DNA from: Sepiola atlantica
Taxonomy: Eukaryota; Mollusca; Cephalopoda; Sepiida; Sepiolidae
Direction: 5' to 3'
DNA: 64,000 bases
Assembly (NCBI GenBank): GCA_963556195.1
Contig: OY744519.1
Coordinates: forward strand, 33,623,801-33,687,800
A program made the position numbers and the translations under genes. The notes below the pieces were generated by a model. It was not told the origin of the DNA. It saw only the letters and a program-made list of their open reading frames with translations, and did no database searches. Positions 13,101 to 28,100 of the stretch are shown here, in pieces (the stretch's first letter is position 1; each line of letters starts with the position of its first letter).

Positions 13101-16100
13101 ATCTTGTGTGCTTTTAGTAGTGTTTCCAGAAATAAGGACTCCTGTTTTATTTACCACTTGATAATATTGAGAGGAATCCTTCCTACAATATTGAATCATA
13201 TTTAATACTTTCATTAAGTTATTAATATTTTAAATAAACATCGAAGTTTATATGGGTGTTTTTTTATTTCTGTCATATCTGTGTATAGAATGTTACAAAT
13301 ATTTTAAAGTTTAAAAAAACACTGTTCATCATCGGTTTAATGTCCGTTTTACATGCTGGCATGTGTTGGGCAGCTTTTAGAAATTTACTTCCAAACTAAC
13401 CCATCTCTGGTCAGGTTTTTATTGATTCCTCTTTTTCTCAAGCCCATTCTTATCACTTCCTCCCATGTTTTCCTTGGCCTTCCCCCTGGACTGAACCTGC
13501 TACCTCAACTGTTCTTCATCTACTAACTCAAGAACTCTCATCCATTCTTTGAACATGGCCATACCATCAAAGTCTACTCTTCTGCAAACATCTTCCTATA
13601 CTGTCCAGATTTAATCTTCATCTGAAGTCATCAGATCTAATCTGTCTTTAGCACTAACATTACACATCCATCATATAATTCTCATATAATTTCTCATCAT
13701 GCAACACATGTCCTCAACCCTCACTGGCCAAGTTTCACTTCCAGACATCATCACACTACATACACATGCCTGATAGACTCCTCTTCCCTTGGTCGATAGT
13801 GATAACATTCTGCAGGTTAGTAATCGCAGAATTTCCCTGAACTTACTCCATCTAACTCTTGCAATCGCACCAGCACTTGCTCCACCCTGTGCTCCACTGG
13901 TATCACCAAGGTAACACAACTTCCTGGGAACCTCAATAGTTTCGTCATCTAGATATACTTTCTTCACATCTGAGTTCTCATCTATCTCTATTGTCTTGCG
14001 TACAAACTGGTTATTCTCTCTCAACCTACCAGTAATTCCACTGCACTTCTTGTATGGCCAATGCTTAGAAGTACCACAAAAAATTGAAATGCATCCTGCC
14101 CCTTTTCCACAAACTGTTAATTGTAATAATTATTATTATAGGTTCAAGATCAGATACGTGATTGTTTTGTTACTGGAAAATGGGACAGCAATGAAGATGC
14201 AGAGACTTTGCTGAAAAATGATGGTAAGATTTTATTAAATCTATTCTATTTTGAAATTTCGCTTTTGCCATTTGTACAATTGAAAATAATAAAGGAACTA
14301 GGCGCAATATAGCAGTTAAAAATAAATTAACAGAAAAACTCTTTGATATACTTACGTATCAGGCAAAAGTAGGTATCTATATAAAAAAATTAGGGAAAAT
14401 TATCAGGTAAAATTTTAATTAAAAATAGAAATCAGTTTTATCATATTTTTCCGATTCTCCATTGATTCACCATTGGCAATTTTGACAGGGGAGTTAAGTC
14501 TCCTAAAAAGTTATAAACTGTTTTATGTCAGAAAGGAATCGGAAAAATACGATAAAACTGATTTCTATTTTTAATTAAAATTCTGCTTAATAATTTTCTC
14601 TTATTTTTGGTGTAGATACCTACTTTTGCGTGATATGTAAGTATATTAAAGAGTATTTGTGTTAATTTATATTGGACTGCCATATTTCACCTGTACATTT
14701 ATATATAGTTGCATTGGAAACTGCTAATGGAATGGAGGCAATTTAAAGAATTCTCCTTGTGTTTAATAAGGTACTTTACTTCAGATCTACTTTGTCTTAT
14801 AATCATGAGTTAAATCATGCACTCCTATAACAGATTGAAATACCTTACCCTATGTCATGGTAGTCTGTTGTATGGTCGGGTGATTGTTGACATATTGTTA
14901 CACGTGAAAGTCTTATATTTGCTTATATATTAAAAAAATAAATTCTTCTGTTGATTATAGAAGAGGTTTATGGTGACTTTGAGGATCTTGAAACAGGAGA
15001 GTCTTTCACAGGAAATGACCAACCCTCAAAGGAAGATCCATCAGATGACAAGAACGCTCCTGAAGGTAGGTGTTTTTATTTATTTAAGATCTAAATGAAT
15101 AAATGCGAAAGTTTTTCATTTTTTTTTCATTTATCGCACCTATATTACCATCAAAATTGCTTACTGTTATTTAAATAAATAATACAACATAGTCTTTTGA
15201 AATACTGTTTATATATATATATATACACACACGCACATAGTATAGATGAATGATTCAAAGACAGTTCTTTCAATGCCTAATTTGCATAACTATTTTTTAA
15301 ATAGTTTATAATAAAGTCATGTTTGGTGTTATTCATTTGTCATTTTATTGTCCTATTTTTCCCATATATATGCAATAGTTTTATCGATATTAACTAATTG
15401 ATTAAAGTGATTTAATAAAAAAAAGGATAAATTACGAAAATTTTCAAGGGAGATAATTTAAATTACCATTGCTGGCTAGAAAGAATGATTTCATAGAGCA
15501 AGTGACTGCTTGCTTTCTTTCTCTCTCTCCCTTTCACACACACGCACACCATTGCTCAAGCGAATTGATTTTTTTTTTTCCATTTCTTTACAATATAATT
15601 TAAAAGATAAATAAATTTTTATCAACATTACTAAAATGCTAATATTTATCTATATGAATAAATGCAAAGTTTTTTCTTGTGTTTACAAGAAACCTGAATG
15701 AAATGTTCATTTTATTTTTCAATTTTCGTTTCGCAAGGTGATAGCGAGCTGGTAAAGCCAGATAGTATATGATAAAAATAATATATTTTACCTGTTTTTT
15801 TCTTCTCTTTTTTGATACTTTGAAATAGACTTTAACTTTTTTATTTTTATCTACTAGTGAATCACCACTTAGGATAAGAGTTAATGAGATGGATAGATTT
15901 TCAATTTTCAGTTGAATGATGATGAATATTATGAGAGGATTGGATTTGAAGACGACCATGTTGTAGTCAGCAGAGAAGAAATCCCGTGGAAACGTAGTCC
16001 ATATATGGGAAGTTTTTTTTCAAAAAACTTTTACATGAAAATTCCATTTGATGTTAGGCACATTGAGGAATAACGGAAAGTTCTTTACAGTTATGGTAGA

Positions 16101-19100
16101 AAGACAAGTTATTGCTGGGAAAGTTTTATAAGGAGGGACCAGTCGAGCATTTTCCATGAAAATAACAATGGAGTAGAAAAAGACTAGCAATGTCTCTTCT
16201 GTGAGAAAGAGGCTGTAGAGAAATCATCCCCCACGAGATTGTGAAGTAGTTGATTTTGAACTCTTGAAAGGCAAGAAAGAGTTTTCTGAGTGGCATCACA
16301 CCAGATGTTAAAGCCGTTCTCCATCTTAGAGTTCTCAGAAATGGGGAGTCAGACGCTTATCTCTCACCTTCTCATACTCTTTCAAAATCCAGACTCCGAC
16401 TGCTCACTTAAAAGGTGGGGTTTGGCTGAAAAAATATGACTCCTGTAAAAATTTCAGACTCGATCCCCTACTTAATTTCTAATTAAGCAAATACCTCTAC
16501 CATTGACCCAGGAACAGTCTATTGGAAAGCGGAAAAATGCAGACTTTGAAAATATTAGTTTCCCTTTATTCACTGTATTCATACCTTTCAAAGTAAAGTT
16601 CTTTGCTATATACTATTGATGACTTTGTCACCAGGTGTCTTCAAGTTAAGTTTGGATAAAGAAGGTGAGGGATAAGTTAACGTCACAGGCTGGTTTGTGT
16701 ATCATGGTGAAATCATAATTTCAATTTGTCTTCTTGCATTCATTTCTTAATTTTTATGTAGAAGGCACACCTGTGCATATCGTGATTCCAGATGTCTCCT
16801 GATGTGTTACTCATTTGAAAATCAATTTTTCTTTCCTCAACTCGGACATGAATCGACCTAGTCTAACACAAGGCCATTCGATAAACTAAAGCAATTTATA
16901 TTTTCTCATAATGAAAAAACTTAGCATTAGGAATTAAAAAAAAATTTTAACAGAAATCTTTGTAAATGATATAAGTAGAGCAAAAAGTATACTCAATTAA
17001 TATCTTGGTGATTCTCCGGTTAAACCTCTATATGTAATACTGCTCTTAAAAAGAAAATAGCACGAAAACTTTATAAACTTTATTATGTACTTACCTGTTA
17101 GGTTAAAAAAAACAGTATACCAAAAATTATGCAAAATCATCCAGTATTTGTTTTTTTTTTTAAATAAATTTTTTTCGATCACTGCTGTTGGCCACCATTT
17201 TATCCAGAGAAATTTTTAAATCGTCACTCATTAACTCTCCTTCAGTTTAAATCTTACGTAACCATCGTAGTAATCCCTGCTAGAAAGCGTTTACTGATAA
17301 AGCTTGAATTTATTTTTCAAAAACAAAAATACTGAATGAATTTACGTAAATTTTTGGTGTACTGTATTTTTTTAACCTAACATGTACGAGCATAATAAAG
17401 TTTGGACCATACAAAGAATACGGACCCCAAAACAATGGTCAAACAAGAGGGACGCTTTTCCGTCTTCACCGGTGTCTTCCGGTTGACCTGGCCTAACACG
17501 CGCGCATATATCCTCCCCCCTTTTCTTAAAATACACAACACGAAAAATAGAATCTTCTGTGTTTATTAAAACGTATTGTAAAAAAAAAGACGCACGCTAT
17601 AAGATTTTATTATGCATTCTGCCCTCATGGGAAGGCAAGTAAATAGTGACACAAAAAAAATTTAGAGCGTTAAATAATAAATATATAATATATCCCCCCC
17701 CCTTAAATATTAACATGTTTTAAAAGAAAAAAGTATTTTGGATGATTTCGTTTGTTTATTAAAAAGTTGTAAATAGAGTGCGCATGTGTTAGGCCAGGTC
17801 AACCGGAAGACACTGGTGAAGATGGAAAAGCGTCCTTTTTGTTTGGCCATTGTTTTGGGGTCTGTATTCTTTGTATGGTCCTAAAGTTTTTGTGCAATTT
17901 CCGTTTTTAGATATAAGGGTTGAACTGGAGAATCACCAATATCTTCTATGAACTTTGAACATCAGTTGAACTGTATTATTAAAAAAAACAAAAAAACTAA
18001 ATAAAACAATGTAAAAACAAAAAATACTCAAAATTAAAAAACATTGCCACCCATTAAAAATGTTAATAAAATTTGCAAACTTTTCTGTCCTGATTTTGGC
18101 TGTGATGACCCTCTTCAGTTTAGGAATAGTCTGGGGATTGTTTTGATAGACGTTACTTTTGAGATAACCCCACAGCTAAAAATTTGGGGGTCTGGTAAGT
18201 TTAAGGTCCATTCAGGATAACACCTCCTACGATCACCAAAGTGTCACAGCGATCAAACAAAGACTTTTGGATATTCATGGGTAAAACTTGATGGACAAGT
18301 CAGTCATAGACTGAAATTTATTTGATCGGAAGGATTGTGAATTTTAACTATTCCATGGTTGGCATTGTTTGGGGTGTCACCCTGTACTTTAAAATTATAA
18401 GTAATTTGAACTTCCATATTTGAGATTTGTATACGTTTTTCTTTTGTGTTTTTGTATTGCCCTGACTCTGGCCATGTGTTGTCACCGCCATCTTTAATTG
18501 TGTCACCTCGTGGCTTCAGCTCAACATGTGTTGTAAATACAACACAACAAAAGTTAGCAGTTCAGATGTTTATTAAAAACCCTGACCAGGGTTTTCTTAG
18601 ATGTGGACCAAAGTTTAAAACTGCCATTTTTTTAATTTGCAGTTTGTGTGAGGCTCTCTATGAGCCATTGATTGATACATGTCTCTATCATATACTGTCT
18701 GCTGGAAAAAGAGAGTGATTGTTGTCACTTACCTCTCGCCATGACGTCATTCATAAGATCATACCTCTTCTTTCTCCTGATACAACAGGTTGAAACTAAT
18801 GTAAAATCCTAAAATAGTTGCATTTTGAACTATGTCTTAAAAAACAAACTCTAAAGACAATTTTAAAAACTTTATTTTTCAGATGAGCCAAAGAGTAAAG
18901 ACGAGAAACGCGCTGTGAAAAAAGAAGAGTTGAAAGAAATGTTCAATCGAGAATATGACTCCAAAGGAGACGCACAATTTTACGACACATGGAAGAGTGA
19001 AACAGAACAACAAGCCAAGGTAAAACTATCACTGTTGACATGATTATCGTAAAAATTCAATAATTGACAACTACAATATTATCAAAAGTTCAGAAAATGA

Positions 19101-22100
19101 TATCACCAGACAAGAACAAAATCAAAACAAGAGTAGGCTGATATAATTATAATAAATTCTCATCCGAAATTAAATCTGCACTTTTTGTAGTTTTGAAATA
19201 TTTGACTTAATTTATAAATGAAAAAATATGGGAACTTTATAAATGAAAAAATATGGGAACTTTATAAATGAAAAAATATGGGAACTTTATAAATGAAAAA
19301 ATATGGGAACTTTATAAATTAAAAAATATGGGAACTTTATAAATGAAAAAATATGGGAATTTTATAAATTAAAAAAATATGGGAACTTTATAAATTAAAA
19401 AAATATGGGAACTTTATAAATTAAAAAAATATGGGAACTTTATAAATTAAAAAATATGGGAACTTTATAAATTAAAAAAATATGACAACTTTATAAATTA
19501 AAAAATATGACAACTTTATAAATTAACAAAGACATTTCTCTACAAACCATATGACTGTATTAGGGATGTAAGATCTCCGCTTTTTGGTCGAAATAACTGA
19601 TTTCTGCCAAATCACTAAAACCGTACTTATTTTTCCATCGCTATGTGAAGAAAACTATCGATGACAAGGAAACAGTATAGAGACTGACTTTATATATTAG
19701 ATTTGATTTTTATTGAAGAATACATTGTTTTTTTTTGTTGCTACTTTAGTAACAAATTTCTCCAACAAAATTTGTTTGCAGAGGAACCGAGAAGAATTTG
19801 AGAATCTGCCAGATGAAATCCGTGTCCAATATGAAGGTTACCGTCCTGGAATGTATGTGCGCGTTGAACTCAAAGACATGCCCTGTGAATTTGTTGAACA
19901 TTTCGATCCTACCTATCCATTAATCGTTGGTGGATTGCAAAGTATGGAAGGAAACATTGGCTTTGTTACGGTTTGTTTTATGTTTTTTATTTTTTTACCT
20001 AACAATGTTCTGCATCAAAATTAAGTTGATGCAAAGGAAATCACTCGGGTCCTGAAATACAGTTATAGTTCTTAGTGTTAAATATCCAGGCTGGGTGTAC
20101 TGAAAGGTCATTTAGCAGAAGAAGATACACTTGACATTGATACACACCTGTCTGGAAAAAACCGACATCACATGATCGATTGTAAAAATAAAATAATCAT
20201 TGGGTTTACTGAAAAGTCATTTGACAAAAGTAAGTGCACTTGGCTGGGATATGCACCTGGCTAGAAGATAACAACATGACACGATTGATTGTCAAAAATA
20301 AAATAATCGTTGGGTGTACTGAAAGGTTACTTGACAAAAGTAGGTGCATTTGGCTGGGATATGCATCTGGCTGGAAGATAACATCATAACATTATTGATT
20401 GTCAAAAATAAAATAATCGTTGGGTGTACTGAAAGGTCATTTAACAAAAGTAGGTGCATTTGGCTGAAAGATAACAACATAACATGATTGATTGTCAAAA
20501 GTGAAATAATCATTGTTTGTAACCGGGCCACTTGGCTAGAAGAAAAACAAATATGTTAAATTGTCAAAAAATAAAATAATTATTCATTTGAACCAACTGC
20601 AAAAGTTTCCCTGCCGATATCAACTTTAGAGTTACGAAGAAAAACAAACAACTGTTGTGCTGGTCGTTTATTTACTGTATGAACAAAAAATACAGAAGGG
20701 TTTATTTTCGTTGCTAATTTGTTCAATCTAAACTGTTCAATTACAACAGTCCTGAATGTCTGTATTATGGGTGTTCCTGTTTGTCTCTGTTTATTTTTGT
20801 GTAAACTTTGTGCAAGTCGTATTTGCATTTTTGTTTTGGGTGCTTCAATGTTTCTCACTGTTTTTACCCCCCAAATTTAAAAAACAATCTCTTATGTCAA
20901 CCTTATATCATTGTCTTTTGTCATCAATTTCTGATACAATATTTTTAATTTATAGTTACTCACCCATTTTTAGAACTATTTGATTAATTCGTTCATTTCA
21001 TTATACGAGGAATGATGTTACATGAAAGATATTGCGCTTTCCAAATTTCTTCATCAAATAATCTTGCTGATTTTTTTATTATTTTTTTCATTTCCCATTA
21101 CATAGTTTTCAGTCGAGATGCTTTCATCTGTGTTTCTAACCAAAACTCTCCAGTGTCAACGAAATCAAAGAGAGAAGCTCATTTTGAATAACTGTTTGAA
21201 ATTTTAATTTTATTTTTTTGTTACATATTATGTGGCATCAATATGTTTTTGAAGTTAAGATTAGATATAATTTTCTTATTTTTATGTAGGTATGATTCAC
21301 AGGATTTTGACCCTCAGGTTCACCATTCGTACCATACAAGAGTAGATTTCTGATTGGTTATTCTAGTCGTATGCCAAGTTAGATTAGTTGCAGTTAGTGA
21401 GAATATATGCCCTGTTTGAAGATAGAAAACATCTTGCATGAACCGTGGTATTCATTGTCTATATGTTTTTCTATATCCAAACCCTGCCCAGACCGGACGG
21501 GGTTGTGAGGTGTAGACCAAGAGTTACTGTTTACTATGTTTTCTTGAGCTCAATTCAAGGCTGGAAGATAGAAGATGAGATCCCTTCATTTTTTTTGCAT
21601 GTGATGTCACAGCAATGTGTGATCCTATTAATTAATGCATGCCCACTACCCCTCAATATATAACACCCTTTTGAGAGCAGTTAATGTTATGTTAATATGT
21701 TTATTTGTTGGGTTTATTTGTTTACATTTTGTAGGCCGTCTGAGACATGGACCTGCTTTTAGCGTGAGGCACATGCAAGATGGCAACAGACAAAAGTTGG
21801 AAGTTATTCACAAAAATCTTCAGTATGAAACACAAAGACGGAAAATAATGATAATGATAAAAAGACTCTCAGGTTTTGGCACATCATAACAAGCAGAAGC
21901 TTGAAGTAGCAATTTTAGATGTGTCTCCACGTATCCATAGGAGACTCGGCCCGTCTATCACGTTTGAAATAGCATCTTTAGATATGTACACACATCACTG
22001 TAACAGGCTCTGTCTGTCTGCTGTCAGGTTTTGTTTGAAAAAGCATTTTTAGATGCATGCAAGCATCTCTATAAGTACTCAGTCTGTCTGCTGTCATGTT

Positions 22101-25100
22101 TACGTCTGAAGTAGCAATTTTAAATGTTTCTATACATATCCATAAGAAACTCGGCCCATCTATCTGTCACGTTTAAACTTGAAATAGCATGTTTAGATGT
22201 GTCTACACATCACTGTAACAGGCTCTCTTGCTGTTTGGAGTTATTAATTTGTAATTTTATTGTTCTATTTTTACTATATATATATGCAATATTAACAGTA
22301 ATTAATTAAAGTGGTTTAATTAAAAAAAACGGATGAATTACAAAAAACTTTTCTTAAATTAAACTAACATCATTCGCCACGAAGCATAAGTGAGAAGAGT
22401 AAAGGTAGGGAGAGAGTGGCTCGATCGCTTTCTCTCTTTCTCCCATTAGCGACCCCGATTTTCTTTTATATAGTTTATGTCTGCTGTCACGTTTATGTTT
22501 GAAATAGCATTTTCCAAACAAACAGATTGAACGAACATATCTGAAGTATAATCCATTGTTGTTTTTATTTGTTATTCGTTGAATAAATATGAAATCCAGA
22601 AAAAAGTTATGAAGAGTTTGGATATAGAAAAACTGTTTGTTTTTATTTTATCTTTTTCAGGCGAGATTAAAGAAACATCGATGGTACAAAAAGATATTGA
22701 AAACGAGAAACCCCCTCGTCATTTCTCTTGGTTGGAGACGATTCCAGACACTTCCTGTGTACTTTATGCAAGATCACAACTACAGAAACCGACTTCTCAA
22801 ATACACCCCAGAGCTACTTCATTGTCAAACTATGTTTTGGGGTAAGTCAACCTTTTGCACCCCCTCCTTTTATTGTTTCTTTTGACTTAGTAGGTTCCTT
22901 TTCTATATTTCTTTTGGTAAATCTTTTTTGTTAAGGATATGTTATCTTTCATTCTTTCTTTTTTGAAGGTATCTTCTTTTACTGCCTCTTTTCCTCTTTG
23001 GAGCATAGTTTTTTAAATATTTTTTTCTCTTTTTTTCTTCTTTTCAATTTCTTGTTTTTATTCCTTTTCTCTTTATTTTTTATTTTATTTTTCCTTTTTT
23101 TCCCCCCCTTTTTCGTTTTCTCTTTTTTTTCTTTTTTTCCATTATTTTTCTTCTGTTTTTCTTTTCTTTGTTTTTTTTCTTAAATATATCTTTCTTTTCT
23201 GTTTTTATTGTTTTTGAGGTGCAAAAAAGACACCTAGAAAACATGATTTCTTTACTAATTGGTGGAACCTCCTTATTCTTTTTGGAACAGGAAAAATCTA
23301 AATTTCCACCAATATCGACTCCATTACTCTCTGATTTTATTTATTTCCCTCCCACGGCAGGAAAATGTGACTCAAGGTCGAGAAAGTGGAATTTGAAAAG
23401 CCAGTGCCCTAGAGGAAGAGCACTCTAGCCAACCCCAAAATGCCTGGGCATTCCCCATTAAGAGTGCCTCATGCTATTAGCAATAAAGTAACTCTTTCTC
23501 AAAAGGCGAGAAGGTAAAACCTCGGAAGGTGAACCTCCTAGAACTGCAGAAGACTGAGAGAGAACTAGGCACACCAGCATGCCCAAAACTGGCAGTCTGA
23601 TTTTCGTATGAAATAACCAAGTGCGGCTGGTATATTCTCTGCTATTTCGCTGAAATCCACTCTTTTTCTCATAAACTGCTTTTGCTCTCTTTCAATATCT
23701 ATTATTGAAATTCTTACAAGAAAGTTTAATATGGCAATGCTATAAGTTATCTCTTTTGAAGATTATTTCCCTTGACTAAGAACTCCCCAGTGTATAGATA
23801 ACTATATAGCTTCATAACCTACTTCACTCTCCCATGTTTTTATTGCAGAACATTTCTTTTTTATTCTAATGATGGCCGATTTTAGATGATTATTTTGTAT
23901 AAAATATTTTTCTAAAATTCTTCCATTTTTTTTCTTTTTTTTTTTTTCTTCAGAATTTGCTTTTATTAAAAATGTTTTTGTTTTTTCACAGGACCGATTG
24001 TTCCTCAAGGGACTGGAATTCTTGCTATTGAGGATGTTGCAAACGTTAGTGTAAGTACCTCAAAGCCTTTTACCATTTTCTTAATGCTGTTTCTTCTGTG
24101 AGACCTGATATTCAGAATCTGTGGATTTAATTCTGTTTCTCATCTAACTAAAGTATTGAGATTCTTTTTGTGTATTTTTAGGAAGAAAAACTTTTAACCC
24201 TCTGAGCACCAAATTTTTATTTTTAATATTTTAGCAATGTTTGTTTAAATGAAAGAATGCTTGTAGTATCGTCTGCTATTAGAGGTGGTAGACTTGTTGC
24301 AATTTTGCAAGAGTTAAAGCTGGAAATATAACTTTCAATAGTTTCACTTAAATATCAACCATAAAACTTTAGGTGATAATCCAGATATAGATAAAACTCC
24401 AGATAATGCTCCTAATCAGTACAACTCCAGATCATATTCCAGATACATACAACTTCTCGTCATGTTCCAAACAGAGTTGCGGCGTCAAAAGGTATACGGT
24501 TCGACTCCGACTCCTACAATTCTGAAATATCCACCTTCAACTCCTTATTTTAAAGTCTTCCAATATTCAGACTGTTGATTTCTTGGAGATTAAAAAATCC
24601 GATTCTGACTACTACTATTTTTACGGCTCCGACTTCCTCCAACTCCACAATCTTGGTTCCAAATACTGATATGGACTACTGTTATCTTAAATCAGTGCAG
24701 TTCTAGTCGTGGGGTGGGGTGGTGGTTACTGAATTGATCTCAATGTAATCATTTTCGAACAAAAAGTCATTTAATAGCTAGTACATCAATCAACTCAAAA
24801 TCATACCTTGCCCTCATGCCAGGGTTGGCGTCACGCATGTGTATTATTGTTATTTGACCGGACCAATGATAATCTAGGTAACTGTAATAGAAAACCATCT
24901 GGCATGCTTATCACATTAATTACGCAATTAATCCATCACAAGATGTTTTAGAAGATGAATGATTTATTCATATCAGCAGCATTTGATCGTCCAGTTAGCT
25001 GCAAGGTCAAAGGGGGAGAAAGAAAGTGAGAGACTTATGCTTAATTATTTCATGTTGATTTAGGTGGATATGCAATGTAAAACTGAACCAAATCCAAAGC

Positions 25101-28100
25101 ATTAGGTCAAACACTCTACTTGAGAAATTGGCCATTCCAAAACTTGATGTCCTAATAAGGGCAAACTGTCTTTGCTGGTTCGGGCATGTTGAAAGAAGCA
25201 AAGAGTATATCAGCACATGCAGAGCTCTAAGGCTAGACAATAAAAAAAAAACTGGGCGGCATAGGAAAACATGGAAAGAAATCATCAGGCAAGACCGTAA
25301 ACAGTGGCAAATTCCCACAATCGTGATCACTGGAGACTTAGCATAAGGACAGCCAGACAATGTTGAATTTTTTGTCAAAGGAAACATAGACGATAAACCT
25401 GGATAGTGATGGAGTGTGTGTTAGCCTATTTTAATAACGTGTCTTGTCTCATCCAAGCTTCCACCGAGGCTCCTGAAATTGGCAATCGCCACTCTTTATC
25501 ACATGTCTGCCTAATTTTTATGGACTTATTTTTTTTACGAATCATAGCTTATTTCCAGGTAGGGTCAGCTCTCGTGACCTCTTTGTGATTTGTGCCTAGA
25601 ACATATTTTGTTTACAAAATAACGTCAATTTTATCTGGGCAAATATATTTAGTTAATATTTATACTGTCAAACATACCCATCAATATTCAAGACTAGATT
25701 GTATGCTAAGTTTTGATAACATCAAATCATCTAGATCAGTATTTTGATAATATGGAAAGCTTCCCCTCCTCCCCTAGACACACACACACATACATACATA
25801 CATCGAAGATCCTGGCGAGTGTTAAGTTAGGAAATAATTCACAATAGGAATAATGATGGAGAAGTAAGATAAGTGTATGACAATGGAGGGGCCGTCAAAT
25901 CTATTGAACTCCCTAGATGATATGGCGCTCTGACAGTTGGTTGTTAGTTTCTGGGTGATCGGATAGGATAAGCTGAGAAGAAGAACGGATGTAGCCAGTT
26001 CCCGTGACCAGCTGAGAGTGACTGAGAGAAAGACCACACATGTCGGATTTCCAATCAAAAGTAGAAATATTTAGGAGACAAGCAGATTAGACAGATTAGA
26101 TTAGGAGAGACTCGGGGAGTGAGGTCAGTCAGAGTTTGGTTTGAAGAAGATTGTCATTGGGGCCAACACAACCGGACAACAATTAACAGACAGCGTTTGG
26201 GGTCCTTAGCCACGACGGTATCACACGCACACCACCTAGCACAATTAGGTTATACCTAAAACTTGTCTTGTGTTGTTTATACCGTAGTGCGACCACGGAG
26301 ATGATCAGTATTATGGACAAAATAAAGGGTTAGATTTAAATTTGACTCTCATGGATTCACCAAGCAACTGACAAGTCTAAGTGGAAATACCAGTAGATTT
26401 TATTAGCTCTGTAGGTTGAGTCCGCGTTTTTGTTGATGACGCAAATGTTTTCCAGCTTGAATGGCACGATATCAAATAATTTGTATTTTTTCTAAGAAGG
26501 GGTATAAAATTTTGAAAATCACATTTCTATATTTTAATTTTGTTTTTCAAGAGAGGGTAAGTGGGGCTACCTGTACCTGGTACGGCATTCGAGTTGAACC
26601 GACTTTCATGAGGTTATCAAATTCAGAAGTGGTCCCCAGTTGCATGTATTAGACGAGGTGACGACGTTAGGTTTTTGCAGTTCTTGCAAGGAGGTGTCGA
26701 CGTCCTGTAAAATACAGTACCCGGTATTCCCAAATGGTTACTCATCTGGTACTGACCAGGCTCAATGTTGCTTAACTTCAGTATTCTATGAAAACCGATG
26801 TGTCAACGAGATTATGCGGTTTGGTTAGATTATGAGTGAGGGGTTCCAAAAATCACATCTCTATTTGACACAAAAAAAACGTTGAGTTTATCCGTTTCAT
26901 ATCTATATATAAAGTACCAGCTACAGAGGAAAGAAAAGAATCAGTTTGAATTGGCAAATTGATCGAAACAGATCAACAATAATAAGTGCTATAAGCTGGC
27001 ACTTATTATTGAATAACCCAAAATCTGTACAAGTTTTTTGCAAAGAATTGTTTTAAAATGGTTAAAATGTCGTTTTTCTTTTCATCTGAGATCTTTGGAG
27101 GCTATTAATTTGTCTAAACAACAGGAATTTGTTTTCATGTTGAAGTTGTTCAACTAATGTGCCCGTATTTCTGAGCAGAACTCTTTGATATCATTTTTTT
27201 TATTTGTGTTCTTTCCAGACAAGGTATATTGCTACTGTAATAGGGGACATATTTATAGGTCAATTTGGGTGGGGGGGTTGGCAGCAAGCTATTTTTTCAC
27301 ATTACATTTAAATTTCTGCATGTTAGTACGATCGTGGAAACAAGGAGCAAAAAGGGAATTCCAAAAAACAAGTGGTTTGATTAAAGAACTGTAAATGTAA
27401 CTGTCACGGCATTCACCCAGGTGGGGGTTAAGCTGGCTCCAAATAAGTTCACCCACATCAATCAGCAGTTGAGTCCTCGGCATACTTCAGCCACTCTTGG
27501 TTCCAGCAATGAATACCGAAAGTGTGAGAGCCTGCTTCCTTTTTTTTCTTTCAAGTTATTTCTTTAAAAAGTTGTCAGGTGAAAAAAGCTCTTCAGGAAT
27601 ATATTTTTCTTTCTTTCCTTTTTAATTTGAAAAATATTTCTTTTTCTATTATTTAAGAAAAAACTTCAACTTTATCAAAAGAAAAATAAGTGAAGAAATT
27701 TTGGTTTTGATTTTGTTATTTTTTCAATTTGTTTAGCCTGGATTCCGAATTGCCGCCACAGGAGTTGTTTTGGAAATGGATAAATCTACTGAGGTTGTCA
27801 AAAAGTTGAAACTTACCGGCACTCCATTCAAAATATTCCAGAAAAGTGCATTCATTAAGGTAAGCTATGAGATTTACACAATAATTTCTCATAAGTGTTG
27901 ATCAACGGTTGCAGTGTTGGAAATCACCCAGAAAGAGGAGAGTTACCTTGATCATGATCAGTTTGTGGTAAGGAATCGGGTGCAACTCAATTTTCTGTCG
28001 TACATGCAAGCATTGGGTACACAAGCAGTGCAGTAGAATTACTGGTAGATTGTGTGCAAGAAATGTAAAACAAGAGAGACGAATGTGAACTCAGATGTGG

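Noticed and set aside
22998..23183. Phe/Leu-rich hydrophobic frame
   Set aside because: It is an artefact of a T-rich low-complexity tract.
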